From the NCBI GenBank assembly GCA_030867875.1, contig JAOWCC010000421.1, positions 186,001 to 250,000 on the forward strand: a stretch of 64,000 nucleotides of DNA, in the 5' to 3' direction. Positions 32,115 through 44,474 of this stretch are shown in pieces. Below the pieces are notes generated by a model. It worked only from the letters and a program-made list of their open reading frames with translations, was not told the DNA's origin and did no database searches. The translations under genes were made by a program, and so were the position numbers. Each line of letters opens with the position of its first letter. The first letter of the stretch is position 1. Origin of the DNA: Actinernus sp. WN-2022 (Eukaryota; Cnidaria; Anthozoa; Actiniaria; Actinernidae).

Positions 32115-33390
32115 CCGGTGTACCAGCGATTTCGCCCCCCCCGTGAATTCGCCCCCCGGGGGGCGAAATCGCTAGTGAATCCCCCCCCCCCCCCCCCCTT
32201 CCTCGCCCCCCTCTAGCGATTTCGCCCCCCTCCCCTTCAACCTTCTAAAAGGTTATGAATACATGTTTTCCTTATTATTACTACTGTAATGTATTGGACG
32301 TGGAGAATAGTACGGCAAAAAGCTATCAGTAATGTGTATAAAGGCATGTAATTCAATTTTATTTTAAAATTCACGCTTCACTTTTCTTCGACAAAATTCG
32401 TTACGGTAAGCGTAAAGCTACGGTAAACGCTGCAATTTTCATTCGCCCGAGCAGTGCAACAAGAAACTCGACAAGGGATTCTGCAATCTTCGTCAATCTT
32501 TGAATGATTAGTTGTTAGTATTTCTTGCCTGAAGCCAACATGTAGATGATGTAATTATCGTGGACACTTAAAGTTTTTGACAACCCGTAAATCCGCCTAC
32601 TTTGAAAAGACTTTGCCGAATAAAGGAAGTGTTACCGACTCGCGTGAGAACGTCCTGAATAAACAAGCAGCAATGAACTAATCAGGATCTAAAACGGCGG
32701 GAAGGTTTAAAACTTACTTTAGCTTGTAGCGACTGGAACTCATATTTGGAAACAACTGCCAAATAGTCTGATGATTTTTTCATGCATGAAAACTATAATG
32801 AAGTCGTCGTGCTATGTAAGATTTTGATAACCCGTTAATGCTCGCGTCGATCCATCTATTTCGAAAGAACTTTGAAGGAGCGTTACCGACTCGCGTGCTT
32901 TGTTCAATTGAGCTAACGGCGCTTGTTAATTCGGTAATTAGATCAGTTCTAACTAGGAAAACCTTTCTGGATAAACAGCTTATTAACTAATGAGAAGATA
33001 AAACGGCGGCAAGTTTTGCAGTACAGTTCTGGCAGTACAATTAATTCAAATCCGGAAAGAATTTGAAATGACTTTCCGAATTAAGAAAAGGAGTGTTGCC
33101 GACTCGCGTATTTTTGTAGTCAGTAGTAATAGGGGTCTTACACTTCATTTTATTAAAAAAATACTTTAGATTTATAAAAAAAAAAACTTTTTATTCAGTG
33201 CGTTGACATCTACTGCCTCTATTTTCTGAGGCGGGGCGATTTCAATAAGAATTACGAGTACAATTCACTAGCGATTTCGCCCCGTGGAGGGCGAATTCAC
33301 TAGCGATCTCGCCCCGGGGGGGCGAATTCACTAGCGATTTCGCCCCGGGGGGGCGAATTCACTGGGGGGGCGAAATCGCTGTGACACCGG
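32115..33390. mobile_element. 1.28-kb inverted-repeat element with GCGATTTCGCCCC ends
   Basis: Ends CCGGTGT..CAGCGATTTCGC (32115) and its complement (to 33390). Inside each end, several copies of ACTAGCGATTTCGCCCC and its complement, with homopolymer C/G runs. The interior (32240-33230) is AT-rich and non-coding, with its own partial internal duplication (GTTACCGACTCGCG at about 32630, 32885 and 33100). A non-autonomous DNA element is the simplest reading. Confidence 0.68.
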
Positions 33391-33500
33391 GTTGTTCAAA
33401 GCCCGATTAGTGCTAATCCGGGGTTAATTTCCATGACAACCAATAGGTTCTGTGCAGAGTTAATCCAGGATTAACACTAATCGGGCTTTGAACAACCCGG
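33387..33500. mobile_element. 114-bp palindromic MITE
   Basis: Near-perfect inverted ends of about 41 bp beginning CCGGGTTGTTCAAAGCCCGA and ending with its complement, with a 30-base centre. It abuts the preceding element, sharing CCGG. The outer target duplication is not clear. The partial GGGCCCGGTTGTTCGAAGTT at 46508 may belong to the same family. Confidence 0.82.
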
Positions 33501-33506
33501 CCCAGT

Positions 33507-33895
33507 ACTATAAACAGAGAATACTAATAATTATGAAAAGAGAGGTTTCTCCCCTCGGTTTTATTTTTCCCTGCAGAGAGAGAGAGAGAGAGAGATCATC
33601 TGCTAGCAAGCAATCTCGTTGCTGGTGTGAGAGAACCAGTTCAAAAGAGAACAGTGAACGAATAACAGCTCGCTTGAATAGGAAATTTTCATGCAGTCTT
33701 GGCGGCTTTGTTTGTCAAATTTCGTGCGAGTATAAACTTCAAATGATCAACCCGGTGAATCCGAAAATCTCGGCAAAATCACTGTCTAAAAGCCCGAATT
33801 CCGCCCTTCGAAACCAGAGAGAGACCTGTTTCCACAAGTTAAACGCCAAAGCCCTGAAAATGATTTTAGGAAACTGTTCTTGACAAGTGGAGTTT
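33507..33895. repeat. Direct duplication, right copy
   Basis: Second copy of the 31608-32035 segment, in the same orientation, on the other side of the two inverted-repeat elements. It differs by several small indels, including an extra GCCCGAATTCC near 33800. Confidence 0.82.
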
Positions 33896-35828
33896 TGTTG
33901 CAAATTGTGGTCACGTAAGCCAGCCACGGTGTTCAAAAACCCAAATCGGCTCAAAAGATAGTTGATACTCGAATTAAGCGTTAATATATCTTTACATATA
34001 AAGATTAATGGTCAGAATAGCTTCTCCATGTTGTAGGTGGAAATCGTGGACACAAACGGACAATTGTTTCCTTTCGTTGAGGACGAACGAGACTGGCACC
34101 ATCAGAGAACTACGGCCACCTGAAATAAAACTAAAATTTGCATGACCAAATAATTTTAAACACTTAAGAGCGGCCGTCTGTAAATATCGCCTAAAGTGTT
34201 TAGGATTAAAAAAAATGAAATTCCTCAAACTTTCTCAGAATAATGGCCTAGGTGAGTGATTCATATAAATATAACTTTTAGTTGAATCTGATTTTTATTT
34301 TCGCCAAACGGCGACAAAATCGGTTTTACGGCTCTTAGGACCGGTTTTTAGGAGATCGATACCACACATCGTTAACGGCTCGCCTAAAAATGAAAATAGA
34401 AATTTATAGCAATACTGTGCAGCTAAATACAAAGAAAAGATAATGATTTCTCTTTTCATGGGTTGTTTATTTAATTTGGTTACAAATTAAATATTTTAGC
34501 GATTTTTCATTATTTTGTTAATTTTAGAAATTTTTGGTACGCAAAATAATGACCAAATTGAGAATCTAAAATCTCCAATGATACATGACCTGGCTGTATT
34601 AGAGTATAACCTAGCGAAAGAGCAATGTTTCCTCTTCAAATACATGCAATAAAATTTTTGGGCAATTAAAACTACGAATTTTCAGGGCATCAAACGCAAG
34701 TGACACCGACGTGAGAATACTCTCTTTTCTCGCAGCGTTCGAATGCACAGAATCTGAGATGAACAGAGGAAAAAAATATGATATCAACTTCTATCAGGTT
34801 AAATTTAATACTAAAGAAGCCTGGGTACTTTCAGATAGATTATATATCGGTTTCTACCAATTATGTACAAAATCAGTAGCTTTTAGCGGTATTTTTGCGA
34901 TGACATATTGTTGAATCTTTTCTCATGCCGGAGCGCCGACAACTTTCAATTGATAGACTTCTAAGTCAATCCGAATGATCTACAGTTGAACTATTCACTG
35001 TTAGGAATGTTAAAAGTAATTATTATGGCTTAATATGTACCTTTCATGTGGTTTCGTAGAGAATTGGTAGCTTTATAAACAGGTCTGCCGTAGTTCAACT
35101 GTCAACAGCTGAGATTGCGTTACACACAGGAAGCCCGCTTTTTCGGAACAAATGAACAACGTCAGTTTACGAAGCTAGAAATCTATAACTGTGGATTTCT
35201 GATTTACATCAGTTCCGATCCGGGGAACTAGTTATATTCGATATAGGATCTCAGTGTAACTGGATTTGGCTTTTATTTTTGTCTTTGAGTTTCAAACTGT
35301 ATATTGGACGGCAATCGACATGTTACAATTGCTGGGAGATGGAGGGTACTTGTGCGGCGTCGGCCAGGTGTGCGGAAAGTAGCTATAAGACTGTCAGAAC
35401 TCTTTTTCCAAAATGTCGAAGAAAAGAGTGCCGGAGGTCACAAGTATCTACACCTCTCATTATCTGAGTACGAGGTCCGTACCATACGTTATGGAGAATG
35501 AAACGAAAAAGTCTAAAAATATATAACCCTACCAATAAGTATGAAATATTTTGCCCTTCCCCCTACAGCCAACCCTTTTTTACGACCCTCTATTTTGGGG
35601 GGTTTGAAAATCTATGACACTCCCCATGCTAAATTATATCCCATATGCCCGTTTCTCCGATCGCAGCGACCGCTGAAAAAAAAGTACTTGTCAATCGTAG
35701 CGATTATATCTTGCTATCAAATGGAACTGAACCGAACTATCGGGTACAACAAGAAATTATATCCTGGGGATCATAATCGCTATGACCGCTTGAGAGTAGA
35801 TTCTATGTTACCACTACGATCGCTATAA

Positions 35829-36100
35829 GGGACCGGACATTATTTAGCGTTGGGGGAGGGGGACTACTAGATTTGTAGGGGGTCACGATTTTTTATGCTC
35901 CCATTTAAGGGGGGGTCAATTTTTTTTATGCTCCTCTTTTATAGGTTAAATATATTTATAGCTTATCTACGGGGAGGGTCATTATTTTGTGAGACCAGAG
36001 AACTGCAAGGTCACATTTTTTGGGGCAAGCCACAATGCAGAACTAGTAGCCCCCCCCCCCCCCCCTCCCACCCCCCTACCGCTAAATAATGTCCGGTCCC
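35829..36100. mobile_element. 272-bp Harbinger-type MITE
   Basis: Inverted ends GGGACCGGACATTATTTAGC and complement, flanked by TAA on both sides (35826-35828, 36101-36103). That is the 3-bp TWA duplication typical of PIF/Harbinger. The interior carries G-rich and C-rich tracts. Inserted inside the long-TIR element. Confidence 0.78.
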
Positions 36101-36563
36101 TAAAGCCGACTCACCTTTACAGCGATCGCAGCGAACGACCAAATGAAAACCAGCCTACATTCGCGATGAAAGCAAACAATACGTATGGCATTATATATAA
36201 AATCTAAAAATAAACGATAACTTTCCGGGTAATGGTCGGCCTGTTTCGCTAAACACGCTGGAGAATGCAGGCACCGACTGTAGGAGGAAAAGTGTATCAT
36301 GTGCCAAGCAGTACTAGTAGTAGTATAGAAGTATTTTTCTGGAAGTAGCTATTCAGTCTTTATCAGCAGTGAATATATTACTTTGATGTTAAAGAGATGT
36401 TGATTTATGTTCAAGTTCTGCCCAAAAAGACCGCAAAAACGTACCGAAGGCGCTTAGGACTTAGTATTCTGTTCTTCGTTCTATCTAAGCGCTTGTGGGA
36501 TCGTTTTGCGTTTTTTTTAGCCGATCTACAGTCATCCACTACTGATGAAGAAGACAACTCATT

Positions 36564-37087
36564 CAGGGACGGATCCAGGATTTTGTAAAAGTAAGAGTTT
36601 CATACCGAGAACCGAGGTTCTAAGCCCTAAACATCCCGAGGGCCGAGCCCCGAGGGATGTTTAGGGATTAGAACCGAAGGTTCGAGGTATGAAACTGACT
36701 TATATCACATTTGGCGAGGTTTTCTCAAATAGAAAGGAGGTTTAAAACTGAGTTATAAACCTCCCTGTAACAGTTATAAACCTCAGATTGACGATTTAAT
36801 TAGTCTATTGTTCAACGGGTTTATACCAGAGTTTCACCCCTATGAACAACAAAGAAAACCGTGTCAAGTGTGATATAAGGTGGGTTAAGCGAGTCATAGG
36901 GGGGGGGGGGTGCAAAATAATAGTGTCATACTAGAGAACTATACTTACAATATGTAACAGGTTTCATATGATATTTCTATGATAATTTTTCATGTCTGAG
37001 TAGCATACATTGAAATATGTATTTAGCTATTCATTTCTGAGTGATATCCAGAAGTAAGGGGGAACCCACTCCCTGGATCCGCCACTG
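36564..37087. mobile_element. About 524-bp hAT-like MITE
   Basis: Left end CAGGGACGGATCCAGGA and right end CCCTGGATCCGCCACTG are imperfect inverted copies in the CAGxGGCGGATCCAGG style of hAT elements. The interior contains a 100-bp hairpin (36596-36696: GTTTCATACCGAGAACCGAG and complement around GAGGGCCGAGCCCCGAGGG) and an inverted pair TTATATCACATTTGG/GTGTGATATAAGG. The 8-bp target duplication is not clear. Confidence 0.6.
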
Positions 37088-38053
37088 TATGTCATCTATC
37101 ATTTACCAATCATAAATGCGACATCTGTTTAAGTTCTTTGGTACCTTACCTACAATGTAAGTCAATATTGAGTCTTTTGGGTTCGCGAGAGATTATCAAA
37201 TTCAGCAAGTTTACTATCAATCAGCTGTTTTAATACCAGGCATGGAAATATCCCGGATGGGGGAAGGGTAGCACTTGCAAAATTAATTAAATGGTAGAGG
37301 TGTGTGAAAAACGTAGCTGTGTTGGCTAGAAATAACTGACACCATAACTGTACGGTATACGCGTTGGTATAGAGCATGGGAGTCCGTTATGTGGCCATGG
37401 CTGTACCCTTTTTATTGAATTCTAATTAAAATAATTTAAGGGGACAACATAAGAATGAAGTTGACCACAATAGTAATCCGTGTAAGGCTCAGAAGACTGA
37501 GAATAATAGACTGAGAAGAATGTCTGTTGACCGCATCGGATGATTTAGCCTTTGCTGCTATCTATACCATTTTGGCAAAGTAATGTGACCTTAGATCTTA
37601 ATGCATGTAATATGGTGGCTCAACTGGCCATGGTAAATTCGAAATCCGGTCACTATGCTAAATAAATCAGTCAGATATGTGAACCGGCAATATATTAATC
37701 ACAATACGGGTACGTACGTATGTGCCGCCATGGGGTCCGATCCAGATCCGGTTTTCAGAGAAAGTATAGTTCCAAAACCCGATTTTCCAAGTTATTGTGA
37801 AAATGAACCCGGATTTATATTTTATTATTCCGAGTCGTCTATAACCTGTCTTTTTGTGAAAAACTCGTACCCGGAAATCATAACCGCCACACAGTCCTCC
37901 TCCCACGGGCTCCATGGATTGTACAATCGGCAGGATAGAACTATAGATCGGTTTCCATATGTAGATCGTTACGATCGCTATCTATGATCGCTGCGATCGT
38001 AACGATCCTATGGTAAACCGGGCTTTATAAAGTATGACTCGTTATCTCTCTAG

Positions 38054-38536
38054 CAATTCCAAACCTGCCCACTCCTCCCCTCCCCTCCCCCCCCCCTCCC
38101 CCCCCCCCCCCCCCATTTGTGGAGCATTTGACTTTTGGGAATCAGAGCTTTGCAAATACCTAACCGTGGGGCTTAGGAACGAGTGCAAATCTCTAATAAA
38201 TATTGATGTAAATCCGCAACCTTGACTCTCTTTCACCAATACACCACTTTCAATATATGCTCCACTCGTCACACACAAAGGTTTCAGTATAATGATGCTC
38301 CAGGGTAATTAAATTAATTTTATTCTTTGTTCAAATAATATAATATATTTAATTTACCCCGGAGACACATGTTGAAACCTTTGTGCGTGATAAGTGAAAC
38401 ATATATCGAACGTGGGCTATTCACCACCCCAACTATTATTTGCTGGTAAAATGCCCCACCCTGGGACAGACTGCGCGGCCAAATGCTACACGTATACCGG
38501 GGGAGGGGGGGGGGGGGGGGGGCAGATTTGGAATTG
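38054..38536. mobile_element. About 480-bp inverted-repeat element with CAATTCCAAACCTGCCC ends
   Basis: CAATTCCAAACCTGCCC followed by C runs at the left, and GGGCAGATTTGGAATTG preceded by G runs at the right. The ends are related to those of 49426-50169 (GTCAATTCCAAACCCGTGCA), which suggests one family. It contains a further palindrome at 38251-38408. Confidence 0.6.
38251..38408. mobile_element. 158-bp palindromic MITE
   Basis: Inverted arms of about 70 bases (CACACACAAAGGTTTCA with TGAAACCTTTGTGCGTG and TAATTAAATTAA with TTTAATTTACCC), about 80% matched, with an AT-rich centre. Nested within 38054-38536. Confidence 0.6.
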
Positions 38537-38680
38537 ATAGATACATTAACTTCTCTTGTTTGGTCAACCTACATGGCCATGGCTGCAACACCATTAATCA
38601 TAAAATTACGCTTGTGATAGGCAAGCGAAAAGTAAACTCACGGAAACCGAACCATAAATAACGCGGTTGCATTCACGTTT

Positions 38681-38824
38681 TTTTCACTCGGTGGCCATAT
38701 TGGATCCAATGCGAGGTTTTGCTTGGCTAAACTCGTTCTAATATCACTCAGTGCGAGGTTATAGCGTTACTAAAAACAAAACTGATTTTCTCGCTTTCGA
38801 TCCAAGATGGCCACTGGGTGAAAA
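38681..38824. mobile_element. 144-bp MITE
   Basis: TTTTCACTCGGTGGCCATAT at the left and its near complement (AAGATGGCCACTGGGTGAAAA) at the right. No coding sequence. It lies in the interior of the long-TIR element. Confidence 0.6.
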
Positions 38825-40309
38825 GATCGTAATTGCCATTTTAGAACTCCCGAGAGATTATTATGCGGCCGGCGTCAGCTTCGGAACCTGACCAGGTGTG
38901 CGGAAAGTAGCTATAAAACACTTTTTTCCCAAAATTTTGAGAAAAAAGTCTAACGGATTGCTACATTTTTGCTTCAGAACCGTACTTGGGTTGCGAATTA
39001 TAATAATCGGTCGGGCTCGCCAACTGGTCATACCAAAAGAGTCAAGAGACATAACATAAGTACTCCCGTCTCCCCCCTAAGGGAGATAAGGTTACGTGAA
39101 GCTTTGATTTCAATTGGCGACCAAACTCAAAGACAAAAAATAAATCCAGTGATACAGAGATCCTACATAAAATATAACTAGTTTCCCGGATCGGAACGTA
39201 AACCAAAAGTCCATATATAGTTATATTACGCGTTCATATTTCCTGATAAAGCGGGCTTCCTGTGTGTAACGCAATCTCAGCTGTTGACAGTTGAACTACG
39301 GCAGTCTTGCATTTGACAACCTCTAGTTATACTACCGATTCTCTACAAAACCACATGAAAGGTACATATTAAGCCATTACAATTACTTTTTAACATTCCT
39401 AACAGTGAATAGTTCAACTGTAGATCATTCGGATTGACTTAGAAGTCTCATAAAGGTAGTCTATCAATTGAAAGTTGTCAGCGCTCCGGCATGAGTAAAG
39501 ATTCAATAATATGTCATCGCAAAAATACCGCTAAAAGCCACTGATTTTGTACATAATTGGTAGAAACCGATATATAATCTATCTGAAAGTACTCAGGCTT
39601 CTTTAGTGTTAAATTTAACCTGATAGAAGTTGATATAATATTTTTTTCCTCTGTTCATCTTAGATTCTGTGCATTCGAACGCTGTGAGAAAAGAGAGTAT
39701 TCTTACGTCAGTGCCACTTGCGTTTGGTGCCCTGAAAATTCGTAGTTTTAATTGCCCAAAAATTTTATTGCATGTATTTGAAGAAGAAACATTGCTCTTT
39801 CGCTAGGTTATACTCTAATATAGCCAGGTCATGTATCATTGGAGATTTTGGCTTCTCAATTTGGTCATTATTTTGCGTACCAAAAATGTCTTGAATTAAA
39901 ACAATAATGAAAAATTGATAAAATATTTAATTTGTAATAAACAACCCATGAAAAGAGAAATCATTATCTTTTCTTTGTATTTAGCTGCACAGTATTGCTA
40001 TAAATTTCTATTTTCATTTTTAGGCGAGCCGTTAACGATGTGTGGTATCGATCTCCTAAAAACCGGTCTAAGAGCCGTAAAACCGATTTTGTCGCCGTTT
40101 GGCGAAAATAAAAATCAGATTCAACTAAAAGTTATATTTATATGCCTCACTCACCCAGGCCATTATTCTGAGAAAATTTGAGGAATTTCATTTTTTCTCA
40201 TCCTAAACACTTTAGGCGATATTTACAGACGGCCGCTCTTAAATAAGAGGCTCAGTAGGAAGAGCAATAAAAAAGGTTCAACCTAGTATGATTTTTTTTT
40301 ACGATAACT

Positions 40310-41425
40310 GGAAGGATGGCGTGGAATATTTATTTATTCATTCAAAGATACCACCAGTGGTACATTTTGATACAAAGATAGCAACAATAACATAATTACG
40401 ATAACGAATAAACTTACAATCCCTTACTAATACAATCATTAAAAAATTCAGTAAAGTCATAACAATATTTTGCTATACTTTTCATAATTGAATTATCCTT
40501 CATTGCTAAACAATATAGGAACATATCTCGCTGACTAAAACTATTGAAGGCACTGTTCGTATCTCGTACAATACTAATGAAACTATCTCTAAGATTTACC
40601 AATTTGCTATTATTACACTTCATGAAGTAATGAAATTCGTCACCTATCTCATTAAGATTACAAAGCGAACAAATGCGGCACTCATAATCAACTCTTGTGT
40701 AGCGACCAGATTCAACAGGAAATTTGTGAGCGGATCCTTATTCTCGTCACCGCCTGACGATGCTTGAGGTTCACAACACGGGATAAGTAATTTTCAAAAC
40801 CTATCCTCGACTTCAATTGACTAAAAGTTCGCATCTTACTGCCCTGTTGAACTTGGTCCCTCCACAAATTATTATAAATGATGTATAATTGAGATTTAAC
40901 ATATTTTGCTAGAGGTCTAATTTGTTCATAAGACGTTATAACAAGATCAGGTAAAGGTTTGACATTACACATTTTTAATATATAATTTACAAATTTTACT
41001 CCCTGAAAACTAGATTGTATGCACAATTGTGCTGCCTTTCCAACTAACTCATTTTCATACAATGGATCTTTCACTCTTAACCAGTATTTCACTACCAAGA
41101 CGGCAATTTGTCCAATCATAGGAATTCTGCCTAATTCTCCGTATACAGCTAAGTTGGTAGACTTGGAGTGAACACCTAAAATACGTTTGCAGAATTTCAA
41201 ATGTCATTTTTCTAAATCATTAACTACCTTAAAAAACTTTTCCTTAAAGACATCAAAACTAGGGATTCTTCCTAACGTATACACACCCCAAACTTCACAA
41301 CCATATAGTAGTACTGGAGTTACAACTGTTGAAAATAATTTTAATAGCACTCTAACTGGAACATTGTCCACATTAGAAAAGCTTTTAAACAAACTATGAT
41401 AAGCGCGTAGTGCTTTATTATACAA
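40310..41425 (-). pseudogene. Non-LTR reverse transcriptase C-terminal fragment (second LINE lineage)
   Basis: Minus-strand frame from 41425: VLLKLFSTVVTPVLLYGCEVWG, then a TGA at about 41204 within DLEK-HLKFCKRILGVH (same frame continues), LAVYGELGRIPM and VKYWLRVKDPLYE. A shift near 40730 is followed by a Cys/His stretch (ECRICSLCNLNEIGDEFHYF) and FISIVRDTNSAFNSFS to 40414. The CRIC...HYFxxC tail differs from the CR1/L2-like elements elsewhere in the window, so it represents another LINE group. 5'-truncated. It starts directly beyond the TTAA element. Confidence 0.75.
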
Positions 41426-41639
41426 AGCCTTTTGGGCAGAGAGGTAGAGAAGATTAAAACCACTACCATAAAACTCTGGATTTCGATGGCATCGAAAATG
41501 GCCGCTATGCTATGTAAGCGCGCTAAGCACTGTGGGTGAGACGGCCCGTTTAAAAGATTGTAACTCTGCACGCCAGAAGCTTGACAGGGCAGGAACATGG
41601 CACTTATCCTGACTTAGACGGGTATCGCAAGACATCGCA

Positions 41640-42000
41640 GTCACCTTCAGAACCCAAACATATTATTTCCGATGAAGTACTTATTAGCATCGGCCATCAG
41701 AACTTCCGTGGGTAAAGCTCCGAGACCAGAATGTGAAATTGAGACATGAATCTTAACTCGGAAGCAATCGGAGACAAAACGAAGGAAATACGTACGGATT
41801 GGAAATCTCACCACCAACACCAGCAATGTCTTGAGCAAGCCAGTTCACACCCTTAGACTGCGGGCTAGGACAATGGGTGAAATGCGGTAAAGGGGTTCCC
41901 CTTCTGTCCAACTGTGCATTAGAGTATAACGCCATCAGATCAAACGTATGTCCAGATGGACCACCAATATGTTCAATCATCACCCACACCTTCGAAGAAA
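41640..42000 (-). pseudogene. DIRS-like polymerase tail fragment
   Basis: The minus frame reads HTFDLMALYSNAQLDRRG, LPHFTHCPSPQSKGVNWL and NPYVFPSFCL. These align with the blocks in the DIRS-like remnant at 3318-3836. The remainder is frameshifted. No recombinase domain nearby. Confidence 0.65.
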
Positions 42001-43199
42001 GCGTAGCATAGGAGAAAGAAAGACGCCTGCACGGGCCGTCAGTCTTATTTTGATAAGATGAAACATGAAATCGAAAGTCAAAGCGAAAACCTCACCAATG
42101 AGACGGTCATCATTGTACAGTGAACATGGCTCTCCGCATTACCTCAAATTGCTAGATTAAACGGTGATTATTTCCAACCAAATGCCGGCAATGTCGTAGA
42201 AACAAACCACCATCCTCCCCCATTTGAAACCAAACTACTGTTGTGAAGATTGCTGTAAAAATACAGGGTCGTAACGGAACTTATCGTCACATTTTGTAAT
42301 AATTTATATACGAATCTTGGAGCCCGAATCTTTGTAGATATATCGCACTACATCAGCTAATTCAGGGGCATACCAGGGGTTCCGGAACCCCTCCCCCCCC
42401 CCCTCCCCACCCCGCTTCGTGATTTCCAATGGATAAAAAGCTCTGTAAGATGATGGATCGGCAGAGGCCCGTTTAAAAATTCCAGCTAATAATTAGACCT
42501 CAAAACACACTACTTATGTCACAATTTACTTATCGAGGTTGTAAAGGGTATTTATGGATAGTGCTATACATGTACCATAGATGAAACCCGAAGTCAGTGA
42601 AAAATCTGGAAGAAGTTTGCAAAAAAACAGAAATTTGAGGCAAATGATGTCAAAGATCAAAATAATTTAGCCGATGCGTGATCATTGTGGTGGGAAAATG
42701 TAACTAAAACTTAAAAAAGTAAATGAAAAAAGGGAAACTCCAGTTCTAAAAGCAATAAAAGTCATTTATATAAGGAAGGGTTTCTTCATCAACCCAGCTT
42801 ACTGCTAGTTTTTGTCTGGCCCTGGAGTTTTCTTTAAAATTCACTTTTCTGTGTGAATACATTATTTCCACAGGAAATGATTCTAATGTATTTGCTTTAT
42901 TTTGCTTGTATTTCTGTCCTTTTTTCCATTGAGCACTTGCATTTCTTTGGCAAAGACAATTCAATAACTGTTATGATAGTTACATTTTCATTTATTCCCA
43001 TGCATCTACATGTATATGTACCCTTTGTCTTATAATATAAAACACACATACATGAAAAATGCAGTCAGTTTTCATGAGGTAAATGCTAGTGTGAAATAAC
43101 ATTTAATGCAAGCAGTGACACAAGCAAATAAAATGCCATGTGCTGAACTTGTTTACAAAAAGCCTTGTTGTAGTTTGGATAAGGATTAAAATGCCACTT
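42001..43199. other. Gene-free stretch
   Basis: AT-rich sequence with scattered short frames. No repeat boundary, RNA gene or exon is supported. Confidence 0.45.
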
Positions 43200-43336
43200 T
43201 AAAGCAAGTTTCACTACTATACAATTTATTTATTTTATATCTATTTTATTTCAATTTTATACATATTGTAAGAGCACTAAGACTTGCGTTAAGTGCTCCT
43301 AAACATATTATTATTATTATTATTATTATTATTACT
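43200..43336 (+). repeat. LINE-type 3' tail ending in (ATT)n
   Basis: The sequence TAAGAGCACTAAGACTTGCG...CTAAACATATT runs into about ten ATT repeats (43305-43336). The LINE at 45100-48544 ends with the same kind of tail, so this is probably the severely truncated 3' end of a related element. Confidence 0.6.
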
Positions 43337-43723
43337 GACTAGCTGGGTTTAGCAGCACATTATTTTATGCTCAAGCATGAGGTCTATAAAATGACTAAAT
43401 GATGCATGATGAACTCAACCCTGATAGCCAATCACTTTCTTATTATGCTCCCATAATTTATAATGTAAACTAGTATACTTAACAGGTAGTGAATGCTGCT
43501 CTGCTCAGTTAAGGAATTGTATTAGAAGAGAACCTACATGCAGTACTTAGCACTTTGGCAGGAAAAATAGATTACAGGGTGATAAAAATGCCAAGGTGTT
43601 AGATGAATATATTTTGTAGTTATGGGGCAGAGTATCGTGAGACTGAATCCTGTTTGAACTGTGGTGTAACTCAAAAGTTGTCACGATTTATTTTCGTTTT
43701 GTCCCAACATACATGTATCAATG

Positions 43724-44035
43724 ATCTCCCGGTAAATTCCTTGAGCCTACCAATTCCCAACATTTCTTAACATTCCCGGCACAACAAACTGCTGTTATCC
43801 CCGGCCTGGTGAAGTTTAAACACCAGAAATCAACTGTAATTGAGAATGTAATTGTAAATGCTAATTGTATTTTGAACGGGCTGCTTGACTTTATCGAAGC
43901 CAATAGAAGAAAATTATTTGCTGCTCACCATCTTGATAACAGGAGAGATCTTGCTCTTTGGAAACTGATACATGTAGTTCACACAGAGTTAGAAAGAGTT
44001 TGCCTACAGGTCTACACTTCAACAAATTCATGATT
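43724..44035 (+). CDS. Possible coding exon, unrecognised
   Basis: An open plus-strand frame of about 100 codons ends with TGA at 44033-44035. Its central part looks like protein (NANCILNGLLDFIEANRRKL, ALWKLIHVVHTELERVC). No clear acceptor or start precedes it, and I do not recognise it. It may be a real terminal exon or a domesticated/transposon piece. Confidence 0.25.
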
Positions 44036-44326
44036 AAACAAGGATTGCATACACAGAAATGCATTAAAGAACGGTTGAACGTCGTTAGCTCAAACAATGC
44101 AGCTTCCACCTCGTGTAATGTCACGTGACGATCAGATCCGTGCAAAGCAGAGTGGTAAAAAAAGTCAATAGAAGTGATGCATTGTGGTAAAAAAAAGAAA
44201 TCGAGATTTGGACCTGCTTACAGATTAGAACTGCTGCCTTGCTCGCTCGCTTCAGGCTCTCTCGCTGCGGCAGCAATCATCAATACTCTTTAACAAAAAT
44301 ACTACTTACATCAACAGAACAGTTAC

Positions 44327-44438
44327 CCTGGTTTGGCCACCTGTGTTCTCCAGTAACAGTGTTGTAGAAGAACAAAGTCTCACCAGACTTGCACTTGTAT
44401 TCATACCATTTACAATCCTCAGTTGCCATCTCCATAAT
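44327..44438 (-). CDS. WW-domain exon (partial gene)
   Basis: On minus, an acceptor (atatacattacag|ATTATGG) opens a 112-base exon ending at a donor (AACCAGG|gtaact). It encodes EDCKWYEYKCKSGETLFFYN followed by TVTGEHRWPNQG. That is a WW domain: first Trp, aromatic FFYN strand, Thr-x-x-x-x-Trp-x-x-Pro end. WW modules bind proline-rich or phospho-Ser/Thr-Pro peptides. Flanking exons were not identified, so the parent gene is unknown. Immediately upstream on the gene strand is a small TA-flanked MITE, inside the intron. Confidence 0.6.
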
Positions 44439-44474
44439 CTGTAATGTATATATGGTACAGAAGATAATATGAGG

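Larger units (their letters stand above)
34164..40242. mobile_element. 6.1-kb TTAA-flanked DNA transposon with about 1.1-kb terminal inverted repeats
   Basis: TTAA at 34164-34167 and 40239-40242 brackets GAGCGGCCGTCTGTAAATAT... and its complement. The inverted arms extend from 34168 to about 35292 and from about 39121 to 40238, close to 90% identical by eye. TTAA target duplication is the rule for piggyBac and Kolobok transposons. The terminal GAGCGG does not look like the piggyBac CCC end, so Kolobok or a relative is the better guess. The 3.8-kb centre has no transposase frame that I can recognise. It holds several smaller inverted-repeat insertions. Confidence 0.8.

Noticed and set aside
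38041..38120. C-rich tract as a regulatory i-motif or G-quadruplex
   Set aside because: The homopolymer is explained as the subterminal tract of an inverted-repeat element with a matching G tract at 38501-38522.
39915..40181. 88-codon frame in the right arm of the TTAA element
   Set aside because: The inverted left arm has the same sequence with disrupting changes, and there is no protein-like motif.
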